From: Physcomitrium patens
Lineage: Eukaryota > Streptophyta > Bryopsida > Funariales > Funariaceae
Direction: 5' to 3'
Length of the DNA stretch: 64,000 nucleotides
Assembly (NCBI RefSeq): GCF_000002425.4
Contig: NC_037273.1
Coordinates: forward strand, 3,633,538-3,697,537
Every line of letters begins with the position of its first letter. Positions within the stretch are counted from its first letter, which is position 1. This document shows positions 1 to 11,049 of the stretch, piece after piece. The notes under the pieces are model-generated. The model saw nothing but the letters and a program-made list of their open reading frames with translations, was not told where the DNA came from and made no database searches. A program made the position numbers and the translations under genes.

Positions 1-654
1 CCAAAATAGGTTACAATATCTAGTACATTAATGTGAGCTAAAATAAATCTCCACTAATTGAAAGATTATTCTATGTGAATTTAAAAATAAAGCTATTAGT
101 TAAATTCTAATCTACATATTACTTGTTCTTCTTAAAATACTAAGTTATTAATCATATCCTCTAACATTACTCACATTCACAATGATAAGTCACTCTTTAA
201 CTTCATGCAAAACAATTCTTTCTTCTACTTCTAATTAGATAATTTTATTTAATTTTTAATTTAATTTGATTCAATTTTTATTAATATTATTTTTTTATTA
301 ATTTTTTTATTACTTTTTATTATTTTATTATTTTATCATTTTTTAATATATATAAATTTTTACTTCTTAAATAACTGATGGTAAAAGTAATTAATTAAGT
401 TATTATTCTTAATCTATAGTAATTATAATTTTTTTAAAGGTTGGGTTAAAAATTAAAAGTTAAAAGTTAAAATTAAAGTTTAAAAAATAAAAAATAAATA
501 AAAAATAAAAATAAAGTAAAGGTTAAAAAATAAAAAAATAAAAGTAAAAAGGAGAAGATTAAAAATTAAAAATTAAAGACAAAAGTGAAATGTAGAAGTT
601 ATAAGTTACTGTAAAAAAAGAAAATAAAATAAAATAAAGAGAGGTACAAATGGA
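1..654. other. AT-rich intergenic DNA, no gene seen
   Basis: This stretch is dominated by A/T runs, with long TTTTATT-like blocks at about 240-350 and AAAATAAA-like blocks at about 430-650. No open frame has recognisable protein similarity, and I see no RNA gene. It may be a decayed repeat, but nothing in it can be assigned to a family. Confidence 0.6.
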
Positions 655-1175
655 AGTACCTAGATAACGCTCAAGGATTGAGGGAAGCACCCCCCTTTTA
701 TTCCAAAATTTGCCAAAAATCCAAATTAGCTCTAAATCTAGTGATTTTTGTTTTCTTTGAAATTTAACTTTAAGATATTCTTGTTCCAAAATTAATGTGG
801 CAATCTAGTACGTGAACTGCGAACAATGCTTCTTCAAAGTTGGATCATTGGGCTTGCCGCTGCAACCAACTCCCTTCACTCAAAAATTCGTTAAAAATTC
901 AAAATTTCTTCAAATTTAATTCAATCTATGCTTGTAGAAGATCAGCTTGAAGGTTCTTGTATTTCCAAAATTTCAAAAAAATTCCATTAAAAGGCACTGA
1001 GAAATGCCTTTTCAAAGTTGGATTATTGAAACTTCCAATGCAGCCGCCCTTTGTACTCAAAAATTCACCAAATATTCGGTTCAACTCCAAATTGAGCAAG
1101 CCTTAGCTCTTTAGAAAGATAATAACAAGGGATATGTGATAAAAAATCTTCACTCATAAATCATAAAAAACCACA
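655..1175 (-). repeat. About three diverged tandem units of 175-180 bp
   Basis: Related blocks recur about every 180 bp: starts near 655, 825 and 1005 carry a similar 'TTCAAAGTTGGAT...' and 'CTCAAAAATTC...' layout. Read on the minus strand, the units resemble the tandem units at 17862-18255 on the plus strand, sharing a phrase like 'agagctaatttggatt' followed by a G-run and 'ttgct'. Alignment is by eye and the units are well diverged. This could be a satellite, or tandem repeats inside the untranslated part of an old LTR element. No coding potential was seen. Confidence 0.45.
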
Positions 1176-1899
1176 GACTGATTGAGGAAAATCCGAAGCC
1201 CCTCAAACCCTTTTGACTATAGAAATGGTTGGTGACTACTAATTGCAAACGGGTGCCTATTAATCCACAACACAAAACCAATACTCATATGTTTTTAAAG
1301 TTCACAATGGGATCTTAGATCAAGAAAGAAGCAAAAAAATAAGATTAGGATTAGGATTGAGACCACACTTTGGCATGGCTTCACCCTCATCAAAAGAAAA
1401 AAGAAGAGAGGCTTGAAAAACCAAACCATTCTTATACAATTGAGTGGTGGCTTTTGAAAGGGTAGCCACATCTCCACCCTTGATCTCTAAGATCCCTAAT
1501 GTAGATCAACGGCCTTCCTTCATCCAAGAGTTAATTTCATAATTAAGACTGATGGCTCTTGTAAGTAGAAAAAAATCATTTTTTGATAAATCTAATTTAA
1601 TCATTATATTTAAAACACCTTTTTATGATAATATCTACTACTCACATGCATCAATTTATGCTCCTTTGTAACTTTTATGAAGGTTTTTTACTTACAAGGA
1701 ATTGGGCAATATTTGTAAAATTCTTCAAAAAATGAGAATTTCATTTCTTTACTTGTACTTTGAAAGAAAGGATATTGATCTTGTTTTCTTTACTTCACAT
1801 AAAGCATTTGATGCCTCTATTGCATTTGAAAGGCTTCCATAAATTAGAAGAATTACTTTTTTTCTTGGATTAGTTGAATTTAGAAAAAATCTTTAAATC
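1176..1899. other. No recognisable gene
   Basis: This is mixed-composition DNA with short frames only. The part at 1180-1560 is less AT-rich than its surroundings and could be a decayed LTR or a promoter fragment. From about 1560 the AT content rises again. The right end may already belong to the plus-strand Chromo2 remnant, but I could not align it with confidence. Confidence 0.4.
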
Positions 1900-2692
1900 A
1901 ATCATAATTAAACTTCACTAGATTTTCTTTTTTCTTTTTTGACATCAAGACTACTTCTTTTGTAATTCTTCTACTGCTAGCTAACTAGAAAAATATAGTC
2001 TTTAAAATTTTTTCTTACTAAACTCTATCCTAAATTGCATGTTTGCTATTAACAATTTATTTTCTATTTTTTCCTAAAATTTTAATATTAACTCATAAAA
2101 TTTGTGTTTTAAGCTCAATATGTATATTTTTTATACTAAATATCAAAGTGAGTTAATTCAATGGCTCACAATTGGCATAGATATAATATTAATGAATGTA
2201 TATGAGAGCCATCAAAGATTCTAAGAAATGCATGAGCCAAAGTTATAGCTTTTTATCAACGACATCTATTAAAACTAAGATGAATAGTCAAAAAATTCTT
2301 TGCTATAAAGCAAAGTAAGTCCAATGCAGATTTTATTCTATCTTGTATCATTGTTTCTTTGGATTTTTTAGTCGTTAGGAGATAGAAAATCAACAATGAG
2401 AAGATTCAATTCAAGAGCTATCATTTATTGAGCTACCAGATGAGACATTACAACTACTACAACCTTTGAGATAGTAAAATTGAGATGAAGATCTTCAAAA
2501 ATGGCATATTCTTCCTCGAATAGATGGCAAGATACAATGCGTTTGGTACCACAACTTTAGAAAGAACTCCCAGTATTTAGTAATACTTTTGGAGGTAGGA
2601 ACTACTCTTGATAGTATTATTAATGTTTTGTTTGAAGGAAGTTATGAAGGTCCCAATAATAATCAAATATTAGAATGGTCTTCTCACCATGG

Positions 2693-3051
2693 TGTCACAA
2701 ATTTAGAATACTAATTAGAAATCTAAATAAGAAGCTCAAGAAGAATCGACAAGAACTAGATTAATCAGATGAATACAAGAACAACACTAGAGAGGTGAGC
2801 TAGAGCTCCAAGAGGTGTGTTGTCGAAATTGAGGATCCTCTCAATCTCGTCTCCTATATATACTACAAGCTAGGAAGCTTCTTAAATAGCTTCTACAAAT
2901 TAGGAAGCTTCTCAAGCAGCTTCTAAGAATTAAGAAGCTTTTCAAGCAGCTTCCACAAGCTAAGAAGCTTCTCAAGTAGCTTCTACAAACTACAAAGCTT
3001 CTTTAGAACCTTCTAGAATCTTCTACAACTTCATAGTGTATGTCCTTGACA
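2693..3051 (-). repeat. 3' LTR of Chromo1a
   Basis: This 359-bp LTR starts TGTCACAAAT and ends TGTCCTTGACA. The partner LTR is split by Chromo1b. A purine tract on the minus strand lies just inside (about 3052-3075). The LTR carries a heat-shock-element-like block and a 30-bp tandem repeat upstream (minus sense) of a TATA box near 2853-2863. Confidence 0.85.
2853..3022 (-). promoter_or_regulatory. Chromo1a LTR promoter: HSE block, 30-bp repeats, TATA
   Basis: On the minus strand, in order: a heat-shock-element-like run at 3022-3006 with GAA and TTC units spaced by two bases (plus strand GAACCTTCTAGAATCTTC), then the palindromic dimer GAAGCTTC or a near match every 30 bp at 2995, 2964, 2934, 2904 and 2874, then a TATATATA-like TATA box. 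Heat-shock factors bind arrays of nGAAn units; that is established. Whether this LTR responds to heat is inference. Confidence 0.6.
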
Positions 3052-3499
3052 TCACCTCACCCTTAAGCTTCGAGGTCTCCAAGAAGTACTCCTATTGCGA
3101 GTCAGTACCAATGTAAGAAGTTAAAAATTTGTCACATAGTGTCTACAATACACTCCAATTGTTGTTTGCACGACAAATAGTTCATTGGTCTTTGTAACCA
3201 ACAATAGTATCCTATGCCTTTGATTTCCGACCAGGCATGAACTTACGAGTCTTTATTGTAAAAATTCCTTGCAAACATTCTTTCGAGAAGATCACCATAG
3301 GTAGGTTCTACCTCAAATACAATTACTAGCGACTTGTTACTAGGTATCCTCCATCGTCTTTGTGATACAAGCAGTTCTTCATCTCGGGGTCATCTTCATA
3401 AGATACTCGATTGAGAGGACATGATTGGTATGGTATCTATCTCTTGGCTATCCATATCAGACCAAAAAAATAAGTACTAAATATGGAAGAATGGGCTCA

Positions 3500-4983
3500 A
3501 GTTACAAATTTATAGTCTCTAATTTTGTCTTTTAGAGGTTCCTTCTCCTCCTTCTTTGTAAGGCCGAGGATTAAGAGGCTTAAAGGAGAAGGGCTTCACT
3601 AAAAAACTTTCATCGAAAGGGCTTAGGTTTCTGAGGATAACATCGATGAAACTCTTATACCTTTTGCAATGCATTGATAAGATTTTTCGCTGGTTCCTAT
3701 GTGCGCTCATTGATATCATAGCCGCTCCAATGCACTAGGTACTCCAATTTTTCTTACTTACACTGCAAATATAGTACCTTTTCTACCTTGTATTCTTTGT
3801 GGTTCTTAATTTCAATACTAGGTAGGAGACATTGCACTCTTCCAGAAAAAGATGACTCTGGATAAGGCTCCAACAAAGAAATATGAAAGAATGGATGTAC
3901 CTTCATAGCAGCCGATAACCCCAGACAGTATGCCATTGGATTGATTTTCTTTTGGATGACAAATGGTTCCAATCTTTGATAGTCCAACTTATCACATGAC
4001 CGCTTGGTTTTGATATTCCGTCAAAGTAGCCATACTTTATCTCTAATTTTGAAAGTAGGTGCTTGATTCCAAAATTTATCTGCGGATGCCTTGTAAGCTT
4101 GTTGGGTGGTTTGCAATTGAAGCTTCAACATAGTTTGAAGCTACGATAGTTGTTTCACAAATCATTCAGCTGTCGGATTGTTATTGGTTGATGGACTCAA
4201 CAAATCAAGCTTTGGATGATACCTATAATTGGAAAAGAATGATGTTTGTTGAGCCGACGCATAAAGGGTGTTGTTATATGTAAACTTAGCTAACGATAGA
4301 TATATAGTCCAATTATCTTGCTGATAGTTGATGCTGCATTGTAAATATTGCTCCAAAGTTTGATTCATCTGTTTCGTTTGGCCGTCAGTTTGAGAATAGA
4401 AAGCCAAAGAAAGCTTGATATCTACCATCAATATCTCAAAGAGAGATCTCCAAAACTTTGATACGAATTGGATTCCTTGATCTGACACAATATCATCTGG
4501 TAATCCATGATATTGATATACACTATCAAAGAAGAGCCTTGCTTTATATTTGCTTGATAATGTTTTCTTGCAAGGAATAAAGTGTGCCATCTTTGTAAGC
4601 CGATCTACTACAATAAAGATGTTATCAAATGAATTCGATGGCGATAGGTCTGTAATAAAGTCCATGGGAATTGAAGACCATAGCTGACGTGGAATAGGCA
4701 ATGGTTGAAGAAGACCATAAGGATGATGCCGAGGATTCTTGGATCTTGAACAAATGTCATAGGAGAGGACAAAATCCTTGACATCCTTTAACATTTGGAG
4801 CCACCAAAAATCTCGAAAAATAAGTTCTAAGGTCTTATTGAATTCAAAATATCTTGCAATTGGAAAGTCGTGTTGTGATTGGAGAACTCGGAGTCGTGCT
4901 GGATCTTTTGGAATATACAATGGCTCTTCAAAGTATAAAAGATTTCTTTTTACCTTGAACTTGTCATTATTGATATGTAGCGT
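3500..4983 (-). pseudogene. Chromo1a integrase and chromodomain region
   Basis: On the minus strand the integrase zinc-binding region and catalytic core lie at about 4920-4160 (motifs like MDFITDL, HGLPDDIVSDQG and TDGQT), the C-terminal GPY/F-like module lies near 3990-3760 and a chromodomain near 3770-3640 (a phrase like YLVHW-GYDINE). Chromodomains of this lineage are thought to steer integration to heterochromatin. The region is broken and shows strong similarity to Chromo1b at 14200-15520. Confidence 0.85.
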
Positions 4984-6277
4984 TGTCGTGTTGTAATACG
5001 AGTATATCGTGAAAATATAAAGAAAGGGGACTTTTATTAATGTTCAATTACCTCGACTATTGGGAGCAACGACCAATTCCAGTGCAAATACTGAGAGGCC
5101 AGGGTCAGTCACCCCATTACAGTCAGCCGGGGCATACTGAAATGCTCCGTTCGATTCCAATAACGAGAGTCAGCAAAAAAGGAAAGGACCAATTCAATGA
5201 CGGGTGAACCTGGTTCAAAGAGCCAATTGGATCTAATTTCAAGACATCCAATCCAGGTCTTACTACGGGCCTCTTACCCAATATGAGACCTCAATTGGTT
5301 GGGCAACCTAATGCGGTCTAATTTTGGGAACATCTAGGTTACTATGGGCCTCTTATCCAATATGAGACCTGAATTGGTCGGGCAACCCAAGTCCAATTGC
5401 GGAAACATCCAGGTCTTACTACGAGCCTCTTAGCCAATATGAGACCTGAATTGGTCGGGCGACTCAATGTGGTTCCGATTACGGGGTTTCGATTCTGTTT
5501 CAGGCTGTCCTGTTCTTTGTGCTGTTTCAGGGAACGTTATTTTCGGTAAAAGGATCTCTTAAAGGTAAAAACGGAGGAGAAAGCTCTGACGATGGGAGCC
5601 AATTCCGGATCCAACATAGAAGATTGAAGAAATTCAGAGGCTAGGGTTGAAAGAGGTGAGAATTAGGGTTAAAAGAGAGGATAGGTTAAGAAATGAAGGG
5701 AAGAGAAGAGTTTTGGGGGTTTTTGAAGGGTTGGAGGGCTAGCTTCATGCTTCGGAGCAAGGAAAAAAGATAGAGAATTGAATTTTTTTTTCTTCATAGG
5801 GTTTTAGGAAGACTGAGACAATTGTTGCTGAATAGTCGAAGTATTGTACTGGTGAATCGGGATTTTAATGAAGTGGGTGTGATTACTCTTGACTGTTTTG
5901 TGAAATCGAATTACGTCTGTGATGAAGAATTAAAAGGATGTCTATAGGATTGAGTATGCGAAGTGAATGAAATTTATTGGGTTAATCTAACGAGACAGTC
6001 AGTGGATATAAGATTGTGAGTATAAAGCGGTATCAAAGATTAGCAGTTTGGGTTGTTCGGGGTTCTCTGTAACGTCTAGAGACCTATCGGCTGGGGCAAA
6101 AAGGATTTCGACGAGTAGTCGAAGGACATCCGTATAGATTTATGATATATTCTTGTAGTTATTTATATTCCAACAGTCAAAAACTGATAAACTGCTTGAA
6201 TATTGGCGAATCTCCATACTATCTTCTACAGCCAGACGCCCGGCGCATTCTCGAGCAAGGAAGCACGTAATACGGCA
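4984..6277 (+). mobile_element. Solo LTR of the LongLTR family inside Chromo1a
   Basis: This 1294-bp LTR starts TGTCGTGTTGTAATACG and ends GTAATACGGCA. It is the plus-strand counterpart of the LTRs at 51960-53294 and 59277-60612, with the shared inner phrase at about 6240-6260 close to cgcccggcgcattctcgag. The flanks gcgt (4980-4983) and gtgt (6278-6281) fit a 4-bp target duplication with one C/T change. Chromo1a sequence continues directly on both sides. No internal region is present, so it probably arose by LTR-LTR recombination. Confidence 0.85.
5250..5485 (+). repeat. About 78-bp tandem repeat, three units, inside the LTR
   Basis: A unit containing 'ctcttacccaatatgagacc' and 'ttggtcgggcaac' recurs at about 5255, 5335 and 5411. 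The same repeats appear inverted in the LTRs of the whole element (about 52850-53080 and 60170-60400). Their place, in the upstream half of the LTR, fits an enhancer-type U3 repeat, but function is inferred only from position. Confidence 0.75.
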
Positions 6278-6436
6278 GTGTGACATCGAGGACTACAGAG
6301 TCTCCAATAATTGCAGTACGTACCTGGTTGAGGAAGTTAGCATTAATTGGCACTATAGCAGAGCAAAGCCTGAATTATTCTGACTTCAACAATGTTGTAC
6401 ACTATTGATCAAAAGTTGTTTCTCCAGCGTATGTGA

Positions 6437-7163
6437 AAAGTATAGCCACAAAAGTGCTCTCTCCAGTCGCAGTCCCTCATCGTCAATTGATATCCGTACG
6501 CGTGTGTTATGCCAAAAAGAGTGACAGTAGCTTCCAAATCAACACTTTAACTTTTAGCACCTATATTTCCTTCATATAAACTCAAAATCATACAAAACTT
6601 ATACCAAAATCATAGCCAAAAACCTAAAATTGTTGATCTTAGCCTTCAAAGCTCGAATGCCCCGAGAAACTAATCCTAATTCCTAATATGGCCTCGGGCA
6701 GCCTCCTCAAAGTCCATTGGTCATGATTTTTGACCAATAGGAATAGAGATTTTTATCATCCATCTCCATTCATCTATATTAGTGCCTTAATTACTCCCTT
6801 TGCTACCAAAATCCTTCTTCAATCTTTTTCCTTATAAGATTTACATAATTTATGCTCTAAACATCAAATAAAAGAACCAAAATAAGTTTCCAAAGGTCAC
6901 CAATGTCTAATAAAGGTGACTCTAAATATTTAGAAGTTATTATCAACCAAAACCAATCTTAAAAGCCACTATCAAAAGGAAATTAAAGTTATACAAATTC
7001 TATAGTAATCTTTTTAAACAACCTCTTCTTAAAGTAATAATCAAATTATATTCTATAACCAACTAAAATCTACTAACATGGCTCTTATCATATTACTTAA
7101 TAAATTATATATTAAATATATAATTACATTATTTTCATATAATAGCCAAAGTACAACACGACA
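6437..7163 (-). mobile_element. Partial LTR, LongLTR-related subfamily B, inside Chromo1a
   Basis: Read on the minus strand it starts at 7163 with TGTCGTGTTGTACTTTGG, sharing its first dozen bases with the LongLTR LTR, then diverges. It matches 33345-33957 and parts of 21913-24370. The 3' end of the LTR (minus sense) is not present here. Chromo1a sequence resumes on both sides. It is incomplete and old. Confidence 0.6.
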
Positions 7164-8130
7164 ACAGTCACCAGATACGTAGCTCCTTCGAGAAAGTGAT
7201 GCCACTCTTAGAAAGAATCTACTATCGCAAGAAATTCTTTATTGTGGATCTCATAGTTGATCTCGACAGCAAAAAACTTTCGAGAGTAGAATGCAACCAA
7301 ATGAAGCTTCTTGTATGTGCCTATCTGCAAAAGTACAGCTTTCATAGTAAAATCTGAAGCATCGGTCTCTAAATAGAAGGCCTTTGTAAAGTCTAGATGT
7401 ACCAAGATTGGAGCCATAGTAAATGTCATCTTAAGATCTTGAAATGCTTTTTATGTTAGAGGTCCCCATTCAAGCTTGTCTTTACATATCAATCGAGTGA
7501 GCGGAGTAGCAACTTGAGAATAATTCTTGATGAAGATTTGATAGAAGTTAGCAAAGCCAAAAAAACATTGTACATCTCTAATTATCTTTGAAACTTCTTA
7601 TGATATAATTGCTTCTACCTTCTTAGGATCCATCTTGAAGCCTTCCATAGTTGCAATGAATCCCAAAAATTCCATCTCAATTTGGTTAAACAAGCACTTC
7701 TCTAACTTAGCATAAAGTCCTTGCTCGTGGAGTTTTTCAAGGACCAGATGGACGGGTTTCTCATGCTCCTCTACGTTCTTGGAAAATATCAAAATATCAT
7801 TTAAATAGATGACAACAAAATCATCAAGGTGCTCCCGAAAGATGTCATTTATCATATGTTGAAAGACCACTAGAGCATTGGTAAAATCGAAAGGCATGAT
7901 ATTATATTCAAAATGGCCATACCTTATACAAAAAGCTCTCTTCCATTCGTCTCCTTCCTTGATTCGCACGAGGTTGTAAGCTCCTCTTAGATTAATCTTT
8001 GTAAAGATCATTACATGCCCAAGTTGCTCTAGAAGACCTGATATTAAAGGTAATAGATAACAATTCTTCTTTGTCACTTTATTGAGACCTCAATAATCCA
8101 TGCACATTCGCAGTGAGTCATCTTTCTTCT
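7164..8130 (-). pseudogene. Chromo1a reverse transcriptase and RNase H region
   Basis: Minus-strand translation shows the RT palm (MPFDFTNA, then a YLNDILIFSK stretch in the position of the usual YxDD) and downstream an RNase H start with FYLETDASDF. It matches Chromo1b at 12950-13850. A further piece of the same host region, between RNase H and integrase, lies at 6278-6436 between two insertions. The region is broken in several places. Confidence 0.85.
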
Positions 8131-8289
8131 TCACAAATAAGATTGGTGCCCCAACTAACAACTTTGAATAACAAATGAAATTCTTGACTAGATTCTCATC
8201 AATGTACTTCCACAACTCTGTTAACTACGTTTGCGAAAAATTGTAGATTGAGCCAAAAGGTGGTTGTGCTCTTTTTTGCAAGTCTATGG

Positions 8290-9980
8290 TACAATTATAT
8301 AGTCATTGCTCTGGTATCATGTTAGAATTTTTGTTTTGAAACACGTCTTTAAAATCTTTACATTGCTTCGGTATATTTGCTGTCAAAATCTTCTCTCCAC
8401 TCGTTGGAATTGCATAAATGTCAAACGGTGTGCCTTCCTTGGATGATGTTACAAACACTCTTGCTCCAATAAATAAAGGTTTTTTGATTCGAGATCTTCT
8501 AACAGGCTTACTCTCGGAATGTTCTATAAGAAATGTCATCCTTTGTAACCTCCAATCTATTGATGGATTATGCATTTCTAAACAAAAAAGACCAAGAATA
8601 ACAGGGTTTGACGGGGTTCTAATAATATTACAAATAATATGACTACTATGGTCTTTAAACGTCACTTCTATAGGTTCTGATTCATAGGTGACACTACCAG
8701 ACAATAAAGATCATCCATCTATTACTTCTACATGAATGGGTTTAGATTTTTGTACTAGAAGAATCTCGTGACACTTAGCAAATTCTTTGTTTAAAAAATA
8801 AGCAGATGCTCTTGAATCTAATAACACTAAGGTTTTTAGTTTCTGAGGGCCAAAAAGTAGAGGAATGATAAAGCAATGGACAAGTTGAGCAGAAAGAGAG
8901 GAACCTAATTATTATTGTGGTATTGAATTGTCCAGCTGCATGGTCCCTATTGTGGCTAAGTATCTTCATTTTCCTAAACAAATGTACCTCTGGTATTGAA
9001 AATACGTCGATTTTGCTTCTTAAGACAGTTTCTAGCTCTGTGGCCTTCTTCACCGCAATATAAGCATAGTCCTTCCTCCATACGCCACTTTTTTTCTTCT
9101 AGAGTTAGGAAATTGACACGTACTACGTCAATTTGCATATCTTTTATCTTTGAATGTGAATTCAGGTTGCTTGTTGATATAGTTAGAGCGTGGTGAGCCA
9201 TATGTTGTCTTGAGCATTGGTCTTGGCAACATTGGAATAGGTGATTATCGCACTTTATAGCTTGGCTAATGGCTTCATTGAGTATTTGAGGATTGGAAAG
9301 AGATAATAACAAATCCTTCATGTCATCTTTCAAGCCAAAATAAAATTGATTCATCAATGCTTCCTCGTCTCAATTGATATTGCATGCTAATTATCTAAAA
9401 TCTGATACGTAAATTGACGCAGAGCATGCTCCTTGTCGTAGCATTCGGATCTTTGTTGTAGCCCATCGTGCCTTGTCATATTTATCAAATGCTTCTGCAA
9501 ATGCTTAAAAAAAAGTTTCAAAGTTATTCAAAATTGACGATCTTTTCTCAAACAAAAGAGCAAACAATGATAAAACTTGTGACGTGAGCAAAGTTCCAAC
9601 CAGTCCAACACATGATTCCTCCGTCGGATAGCGTTTGGACTGTAAAGCTGTTATCAATCTAATTTGATTAACAAAACCTCAAAACTTGGAATGTGTACCA
9701 TCAAACTTGTTTAGAAGACTAATTTGGGGCTCTTTTCATTATAAGACCAACAGCCCTTGTTGAACTAGAAACAAAGCTACTTCTCTTAGTGCTGAAGCTT
9801 GAGGTTAGTGAATCCTCAATTATGCCATTTCGGATGCTCCATTATTATGAAGTCTTGCAATGATTCTTTTAATCTCTACAATTCTCTATGATAACATAGC
9901 AAGAGCATTCATAATAGCATCTAACTTGGACTCTGAACTTTTAGCCATACTAATATCTTGACCTCCAGTCATTCGAAGAG
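8290..9980 (-). pseudogene. Chromo1a gag and protease region
   Basis: On the minus strand gag starts near 9960 and contains a CCHC knuckle (CLYCGEEGHRARNC) near 9070-9030; retropepsin-like sequence follows at about 8850-8300. The parts match the Chromo1b order. Between 9980 and the LTR edge at 10226 is the untranslated leader with a decayed primer-binding site. Several breaks are present. Confidence 0.8.
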
Positions 9981-10225
9981 AAGGAAAGAAATGACTCTAC
10001 AAGAAGGCAGTATTGGTTTAGAGGAAGATACTCCGCAACCTCTAAAATGCCTTAAAATGCGTAATCCAGTCTCTCCAAGAAAGTGTTATAATAGAATAAA
10101 TATCAGTTTAGAAGAGGATAATCCATAATTTCTAAAATGTCAGCACCTTCAAGCAAAGGGATAATGTACACTCTAAGAAGAAGGAACTAGCTCTGATATG
10201 AAAGATGAGTGTAGTCTCTATAAAC

Positions 10226-10471
10226 TGTCACAAATTTAGAATAATGACTAGAAATCTAAATAAAAAACTCAAGAAGAATTAGCAAGAATTAGATTAATTA
10301 GATGAGTACAAGGACAACACTAGAGAGGTGAGCTAGAGCTCCAAGAAGTATATTGTCGAGATTAAGGATCCCCTCAGCCTCGGCTCCTATATATACTACA
10401 AGCTACGAAGCTTCTCAAGTAGCTTCTACAAACTAGGAAGCTTCTCAAGCAGCTTCTACGAGTTAGAAAGC
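10226..10471 (-). repeat. 5' LTR of Chromo1a, part nearer its gag
   Basis: It starts TGTCACAAATTTAG and runs in register with 2693-2945, including GAAGCTTC dimers. Chromo1b interrupts it after 10471; the rest continues at 16387-16529. Confidence 0.85.
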
Positions 10472-10768
10472 TGTTAGAGACATAGTCCTTAGAACCTTCT
10501 AGAGATAAGTTTCTAGAACCTTCTAGAAGCAAGTCTCTGGAACCTTCTAGAAGCTTCCTAGTTAGTAGAAGTTGCTTGAGAAGCTTCCTAAATAGGAGTA
10601 TATATTGGAATCGAGGCTGAAGAGTTCTTCACTCTCGACAACACATCTCTTGGAGCTCTAGCTCACCTCTCTGGTATTGTTCTTATATTCATCTGATTAA
10701 TCTAGTTCTTACCAGTTCTTCTTGAACTTTTTGTTAGATCTCGAGTCTATATTTTTGTATCCGTGACA
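10472..10768 (+). repeat. 5' LTR of Chromo1b
   Basis: This 297-bp LTR runs from TGTTAGAGAC to TCCGTGACA. It carries a dense heat-shock-element array and a TATA box, and pairs with 16088-16381. Confidence 0.92.
10491..10606 (+). promoter_or_regulatory. Heat-shock-element array and TATA box in the Chromo1b LTR
   Basis: TTCTAGAACCTTCTAGAA at 10511-10528 is a perfect run of four alternating TTC/GAA units with two-base spacing, and GAACCTTCTAGAAGCTTC at 10540-10557 is a second. A near-perfect block lies at 10491-10505 and a GAAGCTTC dimer at 10580-10587. TATATATT follows at 10599-10606. Three or more nGAAn units make a functional heat-shock element, and LTR promoters built this way (Copia ONSEN of Arabidopsis) are heat-induced; that is known. 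Heat induction of this element is inference. Confidence 0.75.
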
Positions 10769-10792
10769 GTTTGTCGAGACTTCACTCAACTC

Positions 10793-10804
10793 AGATATCA
10801 GAGC
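10793..10804 (+). other. Primer-binding site of Chromo1b, tRNA-iMet type
   Basis: GATATCAGAGCT resembles the plant initiator-Met primer site TGGTATCAGAGC. It starts about 25 bases after the LTR end, farther than the usual few bases. The minus copy Chromo1a keeps a similar 'atatcagagctagttc' at the matching place (about 10180-10200). Confidence 0.6.
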
Positions 10805-11049
10805 TAGTTCTTCTTTGTTAGAGTGTGGATTACCCCTCTGCTTAGAACTGTACTAGGATTTTAGAGGTTGCGGATTACCCTCCTCTAAACTGATACTTCT
10901 TTTGTTACAATATTGGAGTCTTATTCTTCTTGGAGAGAGTGGATTACCGCTTTTCTTGAAGTTCTTAAGGCATTTTAGAGGTTGCGGAGTATCCTCCTCT
11001 AAACCAATATTGTCTTCTTCTAGAGTCATTTTTGTCCTTCTCTTAGAAT

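Noticed and set aside
1295-1477. Short minus-strand frame with a hydrophobic segment
   Set aside because: It is 60 residues with no recognisable domain, start context or neighbours that would support a gene.
2874-3001. Regularly spaced short repeats, CRISPR-like at first sight
   Set aside because: The 30-bp units are contiguous near-copies inside an LTR, without unique spacers, in a plant genome.
4984-7163. A 2.2-kb unit with 12-bp terminal inverted repeats (TGTCGTGTTGTA/TACAACACGACA), like a DNA transposon
   Set aside because: It is two LTRs of related families in opposite orientation, separated by 159 bp of the Chromo1a host (6278-6436). The inverted ends are just the two LTR starts.
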